Origin: Hyaloscypha bicolor E
Lineage: Eukaryota; Ascomycota; Leotiomycetes; Helotiales; Hyaloscyphaceae
NCBI RefSeq assembly: GCF_002865645.1
Contig: NW_020194518.1
Span: 372,001 to 436,000 of the forward strand
Reading direction: 5' to 3'
Length of the DNA stretch: 64,000 bases
Numbering within the stretch: position 1 is the first letter of the stretch; each line of letters starts with the position of its first letter. The translations under genes and the position numbers were made by a program. The notes below the pieces were generated by a model, which worked only from the letters and a program-made list of their open reading frames with translations, was not told the DNA's origin and searched no databases. Of this stretch, positions 33,134-45,457 are shown one piece after another.

Positions 33134-36100
33134 TTCTAATTAATCTAATCTTCGGAAAGCAGTTTATTACAAGATAGTCAAGCCATTAATAGATAAAACT
33201 ACTAATAGCTAGAGTATTAACTAGAAGAAGCGCCTCTACTATTACTAGGGCGACCTAGTCAGGTATCTAGGGGAGTACCCAGTTAGCTACTCTAGCTACT
33301 GCCTAATTAGGAGAAGGAAGTAGAACTCAGATATTCCCAGAACTAGCTAGCAGGATAATAATAATAGAAAAGCTAGCAGCGGCTCATTATTATATTACTA
33401 AGTTAGAAGCAGAGATATAATAGAGGGAGGATCTAGAGAATTTAGAAGTTCAGATTTACTATCTTGAGAATATTTAGATACCTATTATAGAACCTATTAT
33501 ACTACTAGTAGTACGTTTAGTTTATAGGGCTCCAAAAACCCGAGAATTACTAACCTATAAGGGAAAGAGTATTAAGGAAGCCTAGGACTTCTTCTATTAG
33601 GCAAAGCTAAAATAATATAAAGATAGTAGGATTACCTGGGCTATAGATATAGTAAAGATTATATATTATACTTCCTGCTTTAAGGATATAGCTAGGGATA
33701 TCTGGAAATATAAGGAGTAATTAGTAGATATTAATACTATAGATTAGGAGACCTTTATTAAGTTTATAAAGAATTCTATCTTAGATCCGGAGAACTATAG
33801 TAATAATATCCTTACTAAGTTTAAGGATATAAAATAGTAGCTAGGTTAGAATATCTAAAGCTTTATATCCTATTTAGATAGCTTATTAGATAACTTGGGA
33901 TATATGGATTTACTATAAGAGCAAGATAACTTATTTAGTAGCTTAAGGCAGGAGATTCGGAACAAGATTAATTACTAAGAAAATACTCTATAAGAAAGAA
34001 AGAAGCTTATTTCTATAGCTATAAAAGTCGAGAATAACTTGAACTAGTTTACTTAATAGGAATATAATAATAAGCTAATGGGTTAATAAAAGAAAGGAAA
34101 TTAGAAAAAGGAGAAAAGAAATAATAAGGGAAAATAGAAGAGAAATATATTTCTATTATAAGATTTATATAACCGGGATAGCGAAAGTATAATAACGGGA
34201 TCTAATATAATACCCGTATTAGGATCTATAAGACCAGATATAACTTGCTTTATTTACTAGAAAAAGGGTTACTATATTACTATTTACTTAAATCGGGGAA
34301 AACCGACTTATTATAACTATAATAAGTCTGACTATAAGATATATAAATACCTAGAACTAAAGAAGCCGGGAAACAGATATGTCCCGTAATAGTTATATTC
34401 GTTTATATTACAGAGGGTAAGGCCCCTAAAACGAGAATAGTAATTGAGGTTATTATTAAGACGAGAAAAGATAGGTAAAGAGTTAGAATATTAGTTAACT
34501 CGGGTATAGAGGCTAATTATATAAAGAAAAGATTAGCCTTAGATATAGGTATTCTATTAATATTAAGAGTAATTTCCTTATTCTTATTAGAGAGAAAAAG
34601 AATTTATTTATATAAAGATTATATTCTTGGGATTATTACTAAGAATATATTAGGAAACTAAAGAAAGGCTAATATATATTTTATATTATATAATTTTAAT
34701 CTAAACTATATTAATATAATACTTGGATTCCTATAGCTTTATTAGGTTAATCCTCTAATTTCCTTTAGGGAGGCAATATAGAAATACTAGATTTAATTAT
34801 AGAAGATTAAAGTTCTAAATATTAGGAAGTTTACTAAAGTAATAAAGTATAAGACATATGTTTTTCTATTAATTACCTATCCTATAATAGATAATTAAAG
34901 AATTACTACTATTACTATAAACGGGATAGCTATATTTCCCAGGAAATATTAGGACCTTTTCTGAGTATTTTCTATAAAGGCTATAGGTATATTACCTGAC
35001 TACTATATAATAGAGTATTATATAGATCTGGAACCAGGATTCTAACTACTATATAGTCCTATATATACTTTATTAGAAAGGGAGCTTAAAGTTCTTTGGG
35101 AATATCTTAATACTAGCTTAGAGAAGAAGTAAATCCGTTATTCTACTAGCCTAGCTAGTACCCTAATTATATTTATTCTAAAGAAAAAAGGCGGCCTATA
35201 TCTATATATTAATTACCGGGATCTGAATAGGATTACTATTAAGAACCAAATACTATTATTACTTATTAGTAAGATAATAGATAGACTTTATAGAGCAAAG
35301 ATATATATAAAGCTAGACTTAAAGAATACTTATTATTAGTTATAAATACAGAAGAGTAATAAGTAAAAGATAGTATTCCGAATATACTATAGATATTTTA
35401 AATACTATATTATATCCTTTAGACTATTTAATACTCTAGTAATATTCCAGGTATATATTAACTATATACTAATAGATTTTATAGATATTATTTATATAGT
35501 CTATCTAGATAATATTTTAATTTATTTAGAGAACCTAGAATAGTATATAATAGTAGTCCGATATATATTCGAGTAGTTATAGTAATACTAGCTCTTTATA
35601 AACTTAGTAAAATGCGAGTTTAATATAGAGAGAATAGAGTTCCTGGAATTTATAATTAGCCCAGATAATATAGAAATAGAGGCTAGCCGGGTTATAGCTA
35701 TTAGAGAATAGCCGGCCCTAAAGAATAATATCCGAGAAGTCTAAATATTCCTGGATTTTACTAACTTTTACTAGAGGTTTATTTATAAATATTCCAGGGT
35801 AATAAAAGAATTAACTAATTTACTAAAAACTAATAGAAAACTACTATATTAGTTTAGCTAGATAGATAAGATAAATAAGGCTTTTAGGGAGCTATAAATT
35901 ATATTTATAATAGTACTAATTCTTTATTATTTTGACCTAGCCTTAAAGATTTATATAGAAACAAATACTTTAGGATTTATAGTTATAAGTATAATTTCCT
36001 AGCTCTTTAGTAAGGGAGCAAAAGCCAGGTAATATCCTATTATTTTCTATTTAAAAAAGATAACTATAATTAAGAGCAGGTATAAGATATATAACTTTAA

Positions 36101-38152
36101 ACTCTTAGCTATTATTCTAGTATTCCGTACTTAGTAATATTACCTAGTATATACCCGGTATACTATTATTATTAAGATAAATTATAATAACTTGAAATAC
36201 TTTATAACTAAGAGAAAACTAAATAGTTAATAAATAAGATAGGTAGAGGAGCTAGTTATTTTTGACTTTATCTTAGAATACTAGCCGGAATATAATAATC
36301 CTACTAATAGGCTATTAAGGAAGCCAGACTTTATAGCAGATATAGATAAAGATACTTTACTACTTATACTTTATAATAAGCTATAGAATATAGAACAGAG
36401 AACCCTATAGGTAATAGTAATAAGATACTATACTATTCCTATAATACTATAATATAAGGCTTAGGAAAAAGAAAATAGGTACTTCTCAATTAGTAAAATA
36501 CTAAGGAATTCCGAAAAGGAAATCTATTTTAGTAATAAAGTAATACTAAAAATACTACTACTTGAGCCTATTACTAGTATAGCTAGTTATAAATAGTATA
36601 TATTACGGATTCTAGCTATATAGGTAACTGGATCCGAAATAGTATATAAGAAAAGCAAAGAGATATTACTTAAACTACTATTATAATACTAAAGGCTTAA
36701 TTTATTAGTATAATACCGGTAGTATAAATAGTTCTTAAAGGAGACCTTTACTAGAGCTATTAAGACTTGGGAACTTAATATATCTGGGTTATTAAGATAT
36801 TAGGGTACTATCTATATACTAAATAAGCCGGCTTTTAAAGAAGAATTACTATAAGCTAACTATAATAATCCTATAAATAGGCATTTTAGTACTAGTAAGA
36901 TACTAGAGATTCTCTAGAGAAAGTACTTCTAGTAAAGTATAAGAAAGAATATAAAAGACTATATTAGAACTTATTCTATATATTAATAAACTAAGATAAA
37001 GAGATATCTATTATATAATATACTTAGTTTATTCCCTCTTTCTTCTAAGCCATAGCAAGAAATTACTATAGACTTTATTACGGGGCTACCCTCTTCTAGG
37101 TTTTATAGTAAAGTATATAATTCTATACTTATTATTATTAATAGATATATAAAAATAATATAATATATTCCGATTACTAAAATGGTCTCGGCTCCTGAGC
37201 TAGTAAAGCTATTTATATATTATATTATTAAAGACTTCGGTATACCTATAGATATAATCTCTAATAAAAGATCTGTCTTTATAAGTAAGTTCTAATTAAG
37301 TCTATACTTCTATTTAAAGATTTAATAATAGCTAAGTATAATATTTTACCTATAAACTAATAAATAAACGAAGAATCTGAACCAAACTCTAAAATAATAC
37401 TTGAGGTACTATACTAGCTACTAGTAAAATAACTAGATAGTAAAGCTTACTCTTATAGAATTCACATATAATAACTCTATATATTTAATAATAAAAATAT
37501 CCCTATTCTATATCTTATATGAATTCTATTCTAGTATTAAACTATATATTAAGAATAACGTTCTAAAAGAAGAGGTACTAATAATATAGGAAAGAATATA
37601 AAGAATTTAAGTAAAACGGGAGGTACTAGAGAAATAATAGCAAGAAGTAGTAGATATATAGAAAAAGTACTATAATAAGAAATATATTAATAAAGAGTTT
37701 AAGATATATAATAAAGTTATATTTTATATAAAGAATATTTAATAGCTATAACCTAGTATAAAGCTAGTAAATAGATATCTCGGCCTCTTTAAAGTTCTAG
37801 AAGTTATAAGAATATATAGATAGGTATACTACTTGGAATTACTACTATTATATTAGATCTATAATATTTTCTATATTTCTTTCTTGGAATTATAGTACCC
37901 GTAAGCTAGTACTATAATAGAACTAGAGCCAGTCGAGATCGAGAGCAAAAAGAAATTCAAGGTGAAATCTATTATAGCCTATAGAGAAAGCAGAAAAGAA
38001 AGGAAATATCTCGTTTATTAGAAAGGCTACTTACTAGCAAATAATATATAGAAACTACTAAGTAATCTAGAAAATATAGCTCAAGAATTACAAGAATACT
38101 TGGAAAAGAGTAATATTATAATACTATTAGCTAAATAGAGATATAAAAGATA
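33134..38152 (+). pseudogene. Gypsy-B2 gag-pol remnant with chromodomain
   Basis: Gag ends in two CCHC knuckles (about 34240-34290 and 34305-34355): TCFIYxKKGYYITIY and YYNYNKSDYKIYKY, in which several Cys and His are now Tyr. Protease: LVNSGIEANYIKK near 34491 (expected DSG). RT core: IVYLDNILIYLE near 35496. RNase H and a connection region follow. Integrase: zinc-binding part with IRTYSIYQQTK, catalytic core TIDFITGLPSSRF near 37066 and GIPIDIISNKRSVF. At about 37950-38120 is a chromodomain: VKSIIAYRESRKERKYLVYW followed by KGYLL and NIAQELQEYL, which in chromoviruses binds methylated H3K9 and steers insertion to heterochromatin. The stop is near 38150. Dead because of dense stops and lost catalytic residues. 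Confidence 0.88.
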
Positions 38153-39499
38153 AATGCTTTTATTAGGAAACTATTAAAAAACCATATATTTATTCTTAGA
38201 AAAATCATATGAAAATTATTAAAAACTCTAATTTCTATACTCTATAAATACCCTATTCTTATAACTACTTTCTATTATCCTTATTATTATCCTTATTAGG
38301 ATTCTCTTAAGAAATAAGTAATAAATTAGCTTATAAAGCTATTAGCTATTAGTAAGAAATAAGAAAGAAGTAAGCTTACTTAATACTAAAGAATATTAAC
38401 TATATTATTAGAGTACTTTATACTTATACTAAGCTAGTAAGAATTACTTGACTTATTCCTTAAATTATTAGAGAAATTCATTAGCCTTAAATAATAGCTT
38501 TAATACAAGAAGTATATATAGTTTAATATAAAAGAAGAATAGTAATAGTCTTCTTTCTTTTAGATAAAGAATAGGGAAAATACTTATATATATTAATGGC
38601 TTAAAGAAGGCAGTTTAACCGTATTATATATATTTAAGGAATCTTAGATAGTATTAGAATAAGGAATAAAAGAAGGAATTTATAATTTATAGGATTATAC
38701 TTCTTATTTTTAGAGTAATAGTAATTATATACTAAGTAATTATTACTTTTAATATAAGTAAGGTCGGGAAACTTAGTAATATTCTTGGAATATTAAAGAT
38801 AGTAAAAGTAAATTAAGGATATAAAAGTATTAGCTAAACAGGTAGTAATAGGCTAATAAGTACTAAGAGAAGTATTTATCTTAATAAATAAAGAAATAGA
38901 AGAGGAAATTAGAAGGAAATTTAAATAAAGTTTAAATAAGGCTTAAAGAAGGCTTAAAAAAGAAAGGTAAGGAATAAGAAGGAGCTAGATATAGTATTAT
39001 GGTTAAGGAAAAGGAAGATTAGTTAGTAGGAAAAGAGAGGCCTTTTTATAATACTCTTTTCCTAAATAGTAATTACAAATTCGGAACTGGCTCTATACCA
39101 GGAATATCCAGAAAATTCCAAAGAAAGAATTTATAAATAAACTAGAAGATTAGATTAACTTTTCCAAGCTCTTGGGCCTATAAAATAATAATTTATTTAT
39201 AAATAGAGACTAAGTTAGGATTTACGAACTAATTAGGAAATCGGATAAGCTTTATATCTAATAATATATACTATATTCGTACTATCTTTATAAGAGGGAA
39301 TTGCCAGAGGCAATTTACAAACTAGCTAGGAAGAATTAGTAAACTATATCCTTAACTCTATTATCTGGTATAATAATAGGGCAATTATAGGAAGTCTTTA
39401 GAGAAAGCTAGTAGCCAGGAAAGTTTTAGGGAAATATTTATAAAGCTATTTATAGTTTTCCCAGGCCTCTTGGGAATAAGAGCCCAGAGGAGGAATTAA
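38153..39499 (+). other. Unexplained 1.3-kb segment between chromodomain and 3' LTR of Gypsy-B2
   Basis: This stretch is present at the corresponding place in all three B copies (41392-42723 in B1, 53500-54869 in B3), so it is a true part of the element. No domain was recognised on either strand. Possibilities are a third gene, an antisense gene or a long 3' untranslated region. Confidence 0.6.
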
Positions 39500-39802
39500 T
39501 ATAATAGGTATATATAATAGTATATAGACAGGTATTAGATATTATAGATCTAGTTTCCTATTTTAGGTATAACTTATAATTAGAATTATATAGATTATAT
39601 AGGATTTCCTAATTAAGTAAAGGGCTTTATATACCTAGCTAAGTACTAGGGAATATATAGAGAGATACTCCTAGCTTTAGAAGAGGCATTAATTAGTCTC
39701 TTATTAGAATTAATTCTTGGAATTAGTTATACTTACAAGTATTACTTTATAGCTTACTTACCTTAACTACTTATATATTACCTTGCTATTACGTGCCTTA
39801 TA
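39500..39802 (+). repeat. 3' LTR of Gypsy-B2
   Basis: 303 bp, same length as the 5' LTR; ends ACGTGCCTTATA, followed by GCCTA. Confidence 0.9.
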
Positions 39803-39807
39803 GCCTA
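39803..39807. repeat. Target-site duplication of Gypsy-B2 (right)
   Basis: GCCTA, matching 32826-32830. The sequence then continues TTACTAGTATAACTAG, as in uninterrupted B copies. Confidence 0.92.
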
Positions 39808-41391
39808 TTACTAGTATAACTAGTTATAAATAGTATATATTATGAATTCTAGCTATATAAATAGTTAAATCTAAAATAGTATATAAGAAAGGCAGAGAAA
39901 TATTACTTAAATTACTATTATAGTACTAAAGGCTTAATTTATTAGTATAATACTAGTAATATAAATAGTTCTTAAAGAGAATCTTTACTAGAGCTATTAA
40001 GACTTAAAAACTTAATATATCTAAATTACTAAAATATTAGGGTATTATCTATATACTAAATAAGCCGGCTTTTAAAAAAGAATTATTATAAGCTAATTAT
40101 AATAATTCTATAAATAGGTATTTTAATACTAGTAAAATACTAGAGATTCTCTAGAGAAAATACTTCTAGTAAAATATAAAAAAGAATATAAAAAACTATA
40201 TTAGAACTTGCCTTATATATTAATAAACTAAAATAAAGAAATATTTATTATATAATATATTTAGTTTATTTCTCCTCTTTTCTAAGCTATAATAAGAAAT
40301 TACTATAGACTTTATTATAGAACTATTTTTTTCTAGGTTTTATACTAAAGTATATAATTTTATATTTATTATTATTAATAAATATATGAAAATAGTATAA
40401 TATATTCCAATTACTAAAGAAATCTCGGCTTCTGAATTAGTAGAGCTATTTATATATTATATTATTAAAGACTTTAGTATACCTATAAATATAATCTCTA
40501 ATAAAGAATCTGTTTTTATAAGTAAGTTCTAGTTAAGTTTATACTTTTACTTAAAGGTTTAATAATAGCTAAGTATAGTATTTTACTTATAAACTAATAA
40601 ATAAATAGAGAATCTAAACTAAACTCTAAAATAGTACTTAAAATATTATACTAGTTACTAGTAAAATAATTAGATAATAAAGCTTACTTTTATAGAATAT
40701 ATATATAATAACTTTATATATTTAATAATAGGAATTTCTTTATTCTATATATTATACGAATTCTATTCTAGTATTAAACTATATATTAAGAATAATATTT
40801 CAGAAAAAGAAATACTAGTAATATAAGAAAGAATATAAAGAATTTAAGTAAAATAGAAAATACTAGAGAAATAATAGTAAGAAGTAATAAATATATAGAA
40901 AAAGTATTATAATAAGAAATATATTAATAAGAAATTTAATATATATAATAAAGTTATACTTTATATAAAGAACATTTAATAACTATAACCTAATATAAAG
41001 CTAGTAAATAGATATCTTAGCCTTTTTAAAATTCTAGAAGTTATAGGAATATATAGATAAATATATTACTTGAAATTATTACTATTATATTAGATCTATA
41101 ATATTTTCTATATTTCTTTCTTAGAACTATAATACTTATAAGCTAGTACTATAATAGAACCAGAACTAGTCGAGATTAAAAATAAAGAAGAATTCGAGAT
41201 AGAATCTATTATAACTTATAAAAAGAATAGAAAAGAAAGAAAGTATTTTATTTATTAGAAAAGCTATTTACTAGTAAATAATATATGGGAATTACTAAAT
41301 AATCTAGAGAATATAGCTTAAGAATTATAAGAATACTTAGAAAAGAATAATATTATAATATTATTAGCTAAATAGAAATATAAAAGATAAA
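39808..41391 (+). pseudogene. Gypsy-B1 integrase and chromodomain remnant
   Basis: Continuation of B1 pol after the nested B2. It matches the B2 integrase and chromodomain region position by position but with more A and T: TIDFII, IVIPIN-like core residues and YFIYWKSYLL-like chromodomain near 41250. The stop equivalent to that of B2 lies at about 41389. Non-functional. Confidence 0.8.
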
Positions 41392-42723
41392 TACTTTTAT
41401 TAGGAAACTATTAAAAACTATATATTTATTTTTAGAAAAACTATATAAAAATTATTAAGAACTCTAAAAACTCTAATTTCTATATTCTATAAATACTCTA
41501 TTCTTATAACTACTTTCTATTATTCTTATTAGGATTCTTATTAGAATTCTCTTAAGAAATAGGTAGTAAATTAGCTTATAAAGCTATTAGCTATTAGTAA
41601 GAAATAAGAAAGAAATAAGCTTATTTAATATTAAAGAATATTAACTATATTATTAAAAGTATTTTATATTTATACTAAGCTAATAAGAATTACTTAACCT
41701 ATTTCTTAAATTATTAGAGAAATCTATTAGCCTTAAATAATAGCTTTAATACAAGAAATATATATTATTTAGTATAGAAAAAAGATAGTAATAGCCTTTT
41801 CTCTTTTAAGTAAAAGATAGGGAAAATACTTATATATATTAATAGCTTAAAGAAAGCGGTTTAATTATATTATATATATTTAAAGAACCTTAAATAATAT
41901 TAGAATAGGAAATAAATAAAAGAAATTATAATTTATAGAATTATATTTCTTATTCTTAAACTAGTAATAATTATATATTAAGTAATTATTACTCTTAATA
42001 TAAGTAAAATCGGGAAACTTAGTAATATTCTTGAAATATTAAAGATAGTAAAGACGAATTAAGAATATAAAAGTATTAGCTAAATAGGTAGTAATAGGCT
42101 AATAAGTATTAAGAAAAGTATTTATCTTAATAAATAAAGAAGTAAAAGAAAGAATTAGAAGAAAACTTAAATAAAGCTTAAAAAAATAAAATAAGAAATA
42201 AAAAGAAACTAGATATAATATTATAATTAAGAAAAGAAAAGATTAGTTAGTAAGAAAAGAGAGACCTTTTTATAATACTCTTTTCTCAAATAGTAATTAT
42301 GAATTCAGAACCGGCTTTATATTAGAAATATTTAGAAAATTCTAAAAAAGGAATTTATAAATAAACCAGAAAATCAGATTAACTTTTCTAAGCTCTTGGG
42401 TCTATAAAGTAATAATTTATTTATAAATAGAGACTAAGTTAAAATTTATAAACTAATTAGAAGACTAGAAGAGCTTCTTATCTAATAATATATATTATAC
42501 CTATATTACTTTTATAAGAGGGAATTACTAGAAGTAATTTATAGATTAGCTAGATAGGATTAATAAACTATATTTTTAAGTTTATTACCTAATATAATAA
42601 TAAGATAATTATAAGAAGTTTTTAGAGAGAACTAATAGCTAGAAAAGTTTTAAAGAACTATTTATAAAGCTATTTATAGTTCTTTTAGGCCTCTTGGGAA
42701 TAAGAGCCTAAAGAAAAAGTTAA
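41392..42723 (+). other. B1 copy of the unexplained post-chromodomain segment
   Basis: Collinear with 38153-39499, with small deletions and heavier mutation. No coding capacity recognised. Confidence 0.6.
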
Positions 42724-43049
42724 TATAATAGATATATATAATAGTATATAAATAAGTATTAGATATTATAGATCTAGTTTTCTATTTTAGGTAAAGCTTA
42801 TAATTAGAATTATATAAGTAATCGGAATTATATGAATTATATAAGATTATATTTCCTAGTTAAATAAAGTACTTTATAGGCTTAGCTAAATACTAGGGAA
42901 TATATAAAGAAATACTTCTAGTTTTAGAAAGAAGTATTAATTAGTCTTTATTAAAATCGATTCTTGAAATTAGTTATACTTGCAAGTATTACTTTATAGC
43001 TTACTTATTTTAACTACTTATATATTACTCTATTATTATATATCTTATA
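42724..43049 (+). repeat. 3' LTR of Gypsy-B1
   Basis: 326 bp: 18 bp longer than its partner because it keeps a tandem AATCGGAATTATA-type unit. Followed by TATAG (43050-43054). Confidence 0.88.
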
Positions 43050-43054
43050 TATAG
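43050..43054. repeat. Target-site duplication of Gypsy-B1 (right)
   Basis: TATAG, identical to 29083-29087. Confidence 0.85.
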
Positions 43055-45066
43055 CTAATTTATTATTTTACTAATATCTTTTTAATATATTTATTATAAA
43101 AGTATTTATTAAAAGAATTAGAAATAATATAATTACGAATTCTTTTATAAATTATTAATTATAGGTTTCTAAAATATAAGAAATACTTTATTAGTTTCTT
43201 ATCTAATATTATAAATAAGATTACCTGGCTTAATATAATATTTAGCTTAAATAATACTTGCTTTTTAGCTTTAATAATTATAGAAATACTATTTTCTATA
43301 AGTTTATTATATTAAATATAAAAATAAAACCTTTTTTTTAATATTATAGTATATAATTATAATATAGATTATTATAATTCTCTATTATAATTTCTTTTCT
43401 AGTAATATCTCAGATAGTATTAAGATTATATTAATTAGAAACAATTATTCCGGTATTATCTAATTAAATTATTTTAATATATTATATATATTCTTATTAA
43501 TTACCTTACCTAAAAGCTATTATTTACTATTATTTACTAGCTACTTCTTCTTGAAATAGTTAATAATTTTAACTAAAAGTAATTTCTATTATTATATTAT
43601 TTTATTTCTAAGATATTAATAAGCTTTCTAATATTTCTTCTTTCTCGAATTACTTTCTAAAGCCTCCGAGAACCTATTTATATATTTAGCTAATTTAATA
43701 ATATATAAAGAATATTTAACTAATATAGACTATTATAGTATTAACTTCTATAACTACCAGAAATTAATTAACTAGCTTATTAAGTATATAAATCTTATTA
43801 GTTTCTTTTCTAGCTTTATATTATAATAGATTTTTAAAAAATTAATATTAATTCTTTAATTAAAGTAGTATTTTAATAAAATATTAATATTAGAATATTA
43901 GAAAATAAGGTTTTATATGAAATTACTAATATTTATTATATTAAATATCTTATATTAATATAAATACCTATTAGAAAAAAAAGAAAAAAAAGTATTTATA
44001 ATTCTTATTTAATTCTTTAGCTATTAAATTATAAAGGCAATATAGCTTTATAATCTTAATAAAGCCCGTAATCTAATTATTTTTCTTTATTTAGTATTAT
44101 ATTAAGTCTAATAATAGTTTGAGCTTATAAGTAATATAAATATTATATATTTTATAAATGGCTTAATAGAAAATAAACCTCTTATTAAATGCTTTTTAGA
44201 ATAGTAGTTATTATTTATTTAGGCTATCTAGTATATTAAAGCTATAAAGCCTTATTAGGAAGTTAATATTTAGGGATTTAAAGGCTAGTATTTTAAAGAA
44301 TATACTAAGTAAGAAGATATATAAGCTAAGAATAAGTATTAAATTAAAAATAATTTCGGAAATAAAGAACTTATTATTTTAGTATAGTTAGTATAAGGAA
44401 GTAAGGCAAGTAGATCTATAGGAACAGAAGTATTAGATATATATATCTTTTATACCGAAATAGCCCTTAGTATACTTGCTAGTTAGCTTAATAAAGAGTC
44501 GAAAGCAGTCTGTATTCGGGTTCCGGATTAAGGTTAGCTCGAGATATTAGAAGCAAAGTTCTATTAGAGCCTCTGGTTAGTTATCTATAATGCCTGTAAG
44601 CTAGTAGAAAAAGATCTTCTAAATTCAAAGCTAGCTAATCTCGAAGATTATCTATATTATAGCCAGAAGTATACGGGCAAACTCGGCGAGATCTCTAATA
44701 TATATTATTATACTCGCCTGCTTAGTATTATCGAGTTCCTTTTCTTTTACTATAATCTTAATTACCTAGTATCTCGTTAGTAATAGAGTTAATCCGGAGG
44801 AGGATTAGTAGGGCTACTTAGTATGACTTATATCTTGACCCTATTATTAGACTATCTTATTAATCTTTTTACTTGTCTCGAGCTTATATACTAACTAGTA
44901 CTATTTCCAGAATATTTCTAGCAAGCTAGTATATCTGATTTCCGGTCGCCGCCGCTCCCTCTTCTCTTATTACTGGTTACAGACCCAGCTTAGGAAGCCA
45001 TATAAGAACGGAGCATTAATCTTCTGGAAGTATTAGGTTAGATCTTTTTTAATAAAAGTATAATAT

Positions 45067-45125
45067 CTAGAATAATGAGGTTAGTAAAGGGCCTTGGTAC
45101 TATTAATATATATGATCTCTCTTAC
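45067..45125 (-). other. Intron in the DUF3435 gene
   Basis: 59 nt on the minus strand: donor GTAAGA, perfect branch site TACTAAC (plus-strand 45080-45086), acceptor TTCTAG. Splicing restores the family frame across VKEYYI...YTFIKKD; the split codon gives TAA where Gln (CAA) is expected, a RIP-type change. Confidence 0.8.
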
Positions 45126-45336
45126 TAGATATAGTATTCCTTTACCTAGTCAAGCCGTTCCTATATCTTGGGGCTATATTGCTAGTACCGGAGCCGCTGT
45201 ATATTGAGGTTTACTGCTATAGTAAGATAGTGTTCGGGAGGGTACCATACTTTATTATTAAAAAGTAATACATTATCGTCTATATCGTTATCGATCTCTG
45301 ATAAGCTATCCGTATTAGCACCGCTCGTAATATCCG

Positions 45337-45359
45337 TCTCGTCGTCGTCGTCGTCGTCA
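45337..45359. repeat. Trinucleotide repeat coding poly-Asp
   Basis: About seven GTC/CGT units in a row; on the minus strand they encode seven consecutive Asp in the acidic N-terminal part of the DUF3435 protein. Confidence 0.7.
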
Positions 45360-45457
45360 TTACTGCGGTCGAATAGGCTGTCTGTATCGGCATCCGTCGT
45401 GCTCTCGGTCTCGTTATCCGTAGACGGGAGATCTTTATTGTGTCGTGACCAGGCCAT

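Larger units (their letters stand above)
32831..39802 (+). mobile_element. Gypsy-B2: full-length chromovirus nested in Gypsy-B1
   Basis: 6972 bp with two LTRs of 303 bp each and a perfect GCCTA target duplication. It carries gag with two zinc knuckles, protease, RT, RNase H, integrase and a chromodomain, all on the plus strand and all mutated. It is the least mutated of the three B copies, consistent with being younger than its host B1. The purine-rich AGAGGAGGAATTAA just before the 3' LTR is a likely polypurine tract. Confidence 0.93.
29088..43049 (+). mobile_element. Gypsy-B1: chromovirus-type Ty3/Gypsy element, interrupted by Gypsy-B2
   Basis: LTRs at 29088-29395 and 42724-43049 bound the element, with a perfect TATAG target duplication. 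Without the nested B2 (32831-39802) and one GCCTA copy it is 6985 bp. Plus-strand gag-pol is recognisable but more heavily mutated than in B2: the RT motif reads YLNN here against YLDN in B2. The insertion of B2 falls between the RNase H region and the integrase zinc-binding region. It lies inside the DUF3435 gene. Confidence 0.9.
43055..45457 (-). pseudogene. DUF3435 (tyrosine-recombinase-like) gene, RIP-mutated and split by Gypsy-B1
   Basis: The minus strand starts ATG at 45457: MAWSRHNKDLPSTDNETES, an acidic stretch with seven Asp, then KVWYPPEHYL, LNIQRLRYQQYSPKIQERLD and VKEYYI. Removing an intron (45067-45125) leads to YTFIKKDLT, then FQKINAPFLYGFLSWVCNQ, RRRPEIRYTSLLEIFWK, LVYKLETSKKIN, IIIYIRDLAEFARILLA, PEALIELCF, LELTLIRNPNTDCFRLFIKL, TSKYTKGYFG and, near 43.87 kb, NINILLKYYFN, the likely region of the catalytic Tyr. 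These match the DUF3435 family in order and spacing. DUF3435 proteins are tyrosine recombinases of Crypton-like elements and captains of Starship giant transposons. Mutation is light at the 5' end and grows towards 43 kb. The gene probably continued into 28.45-29.08 kb before B1 inserted. Non-functional. Confidence 0.83.
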
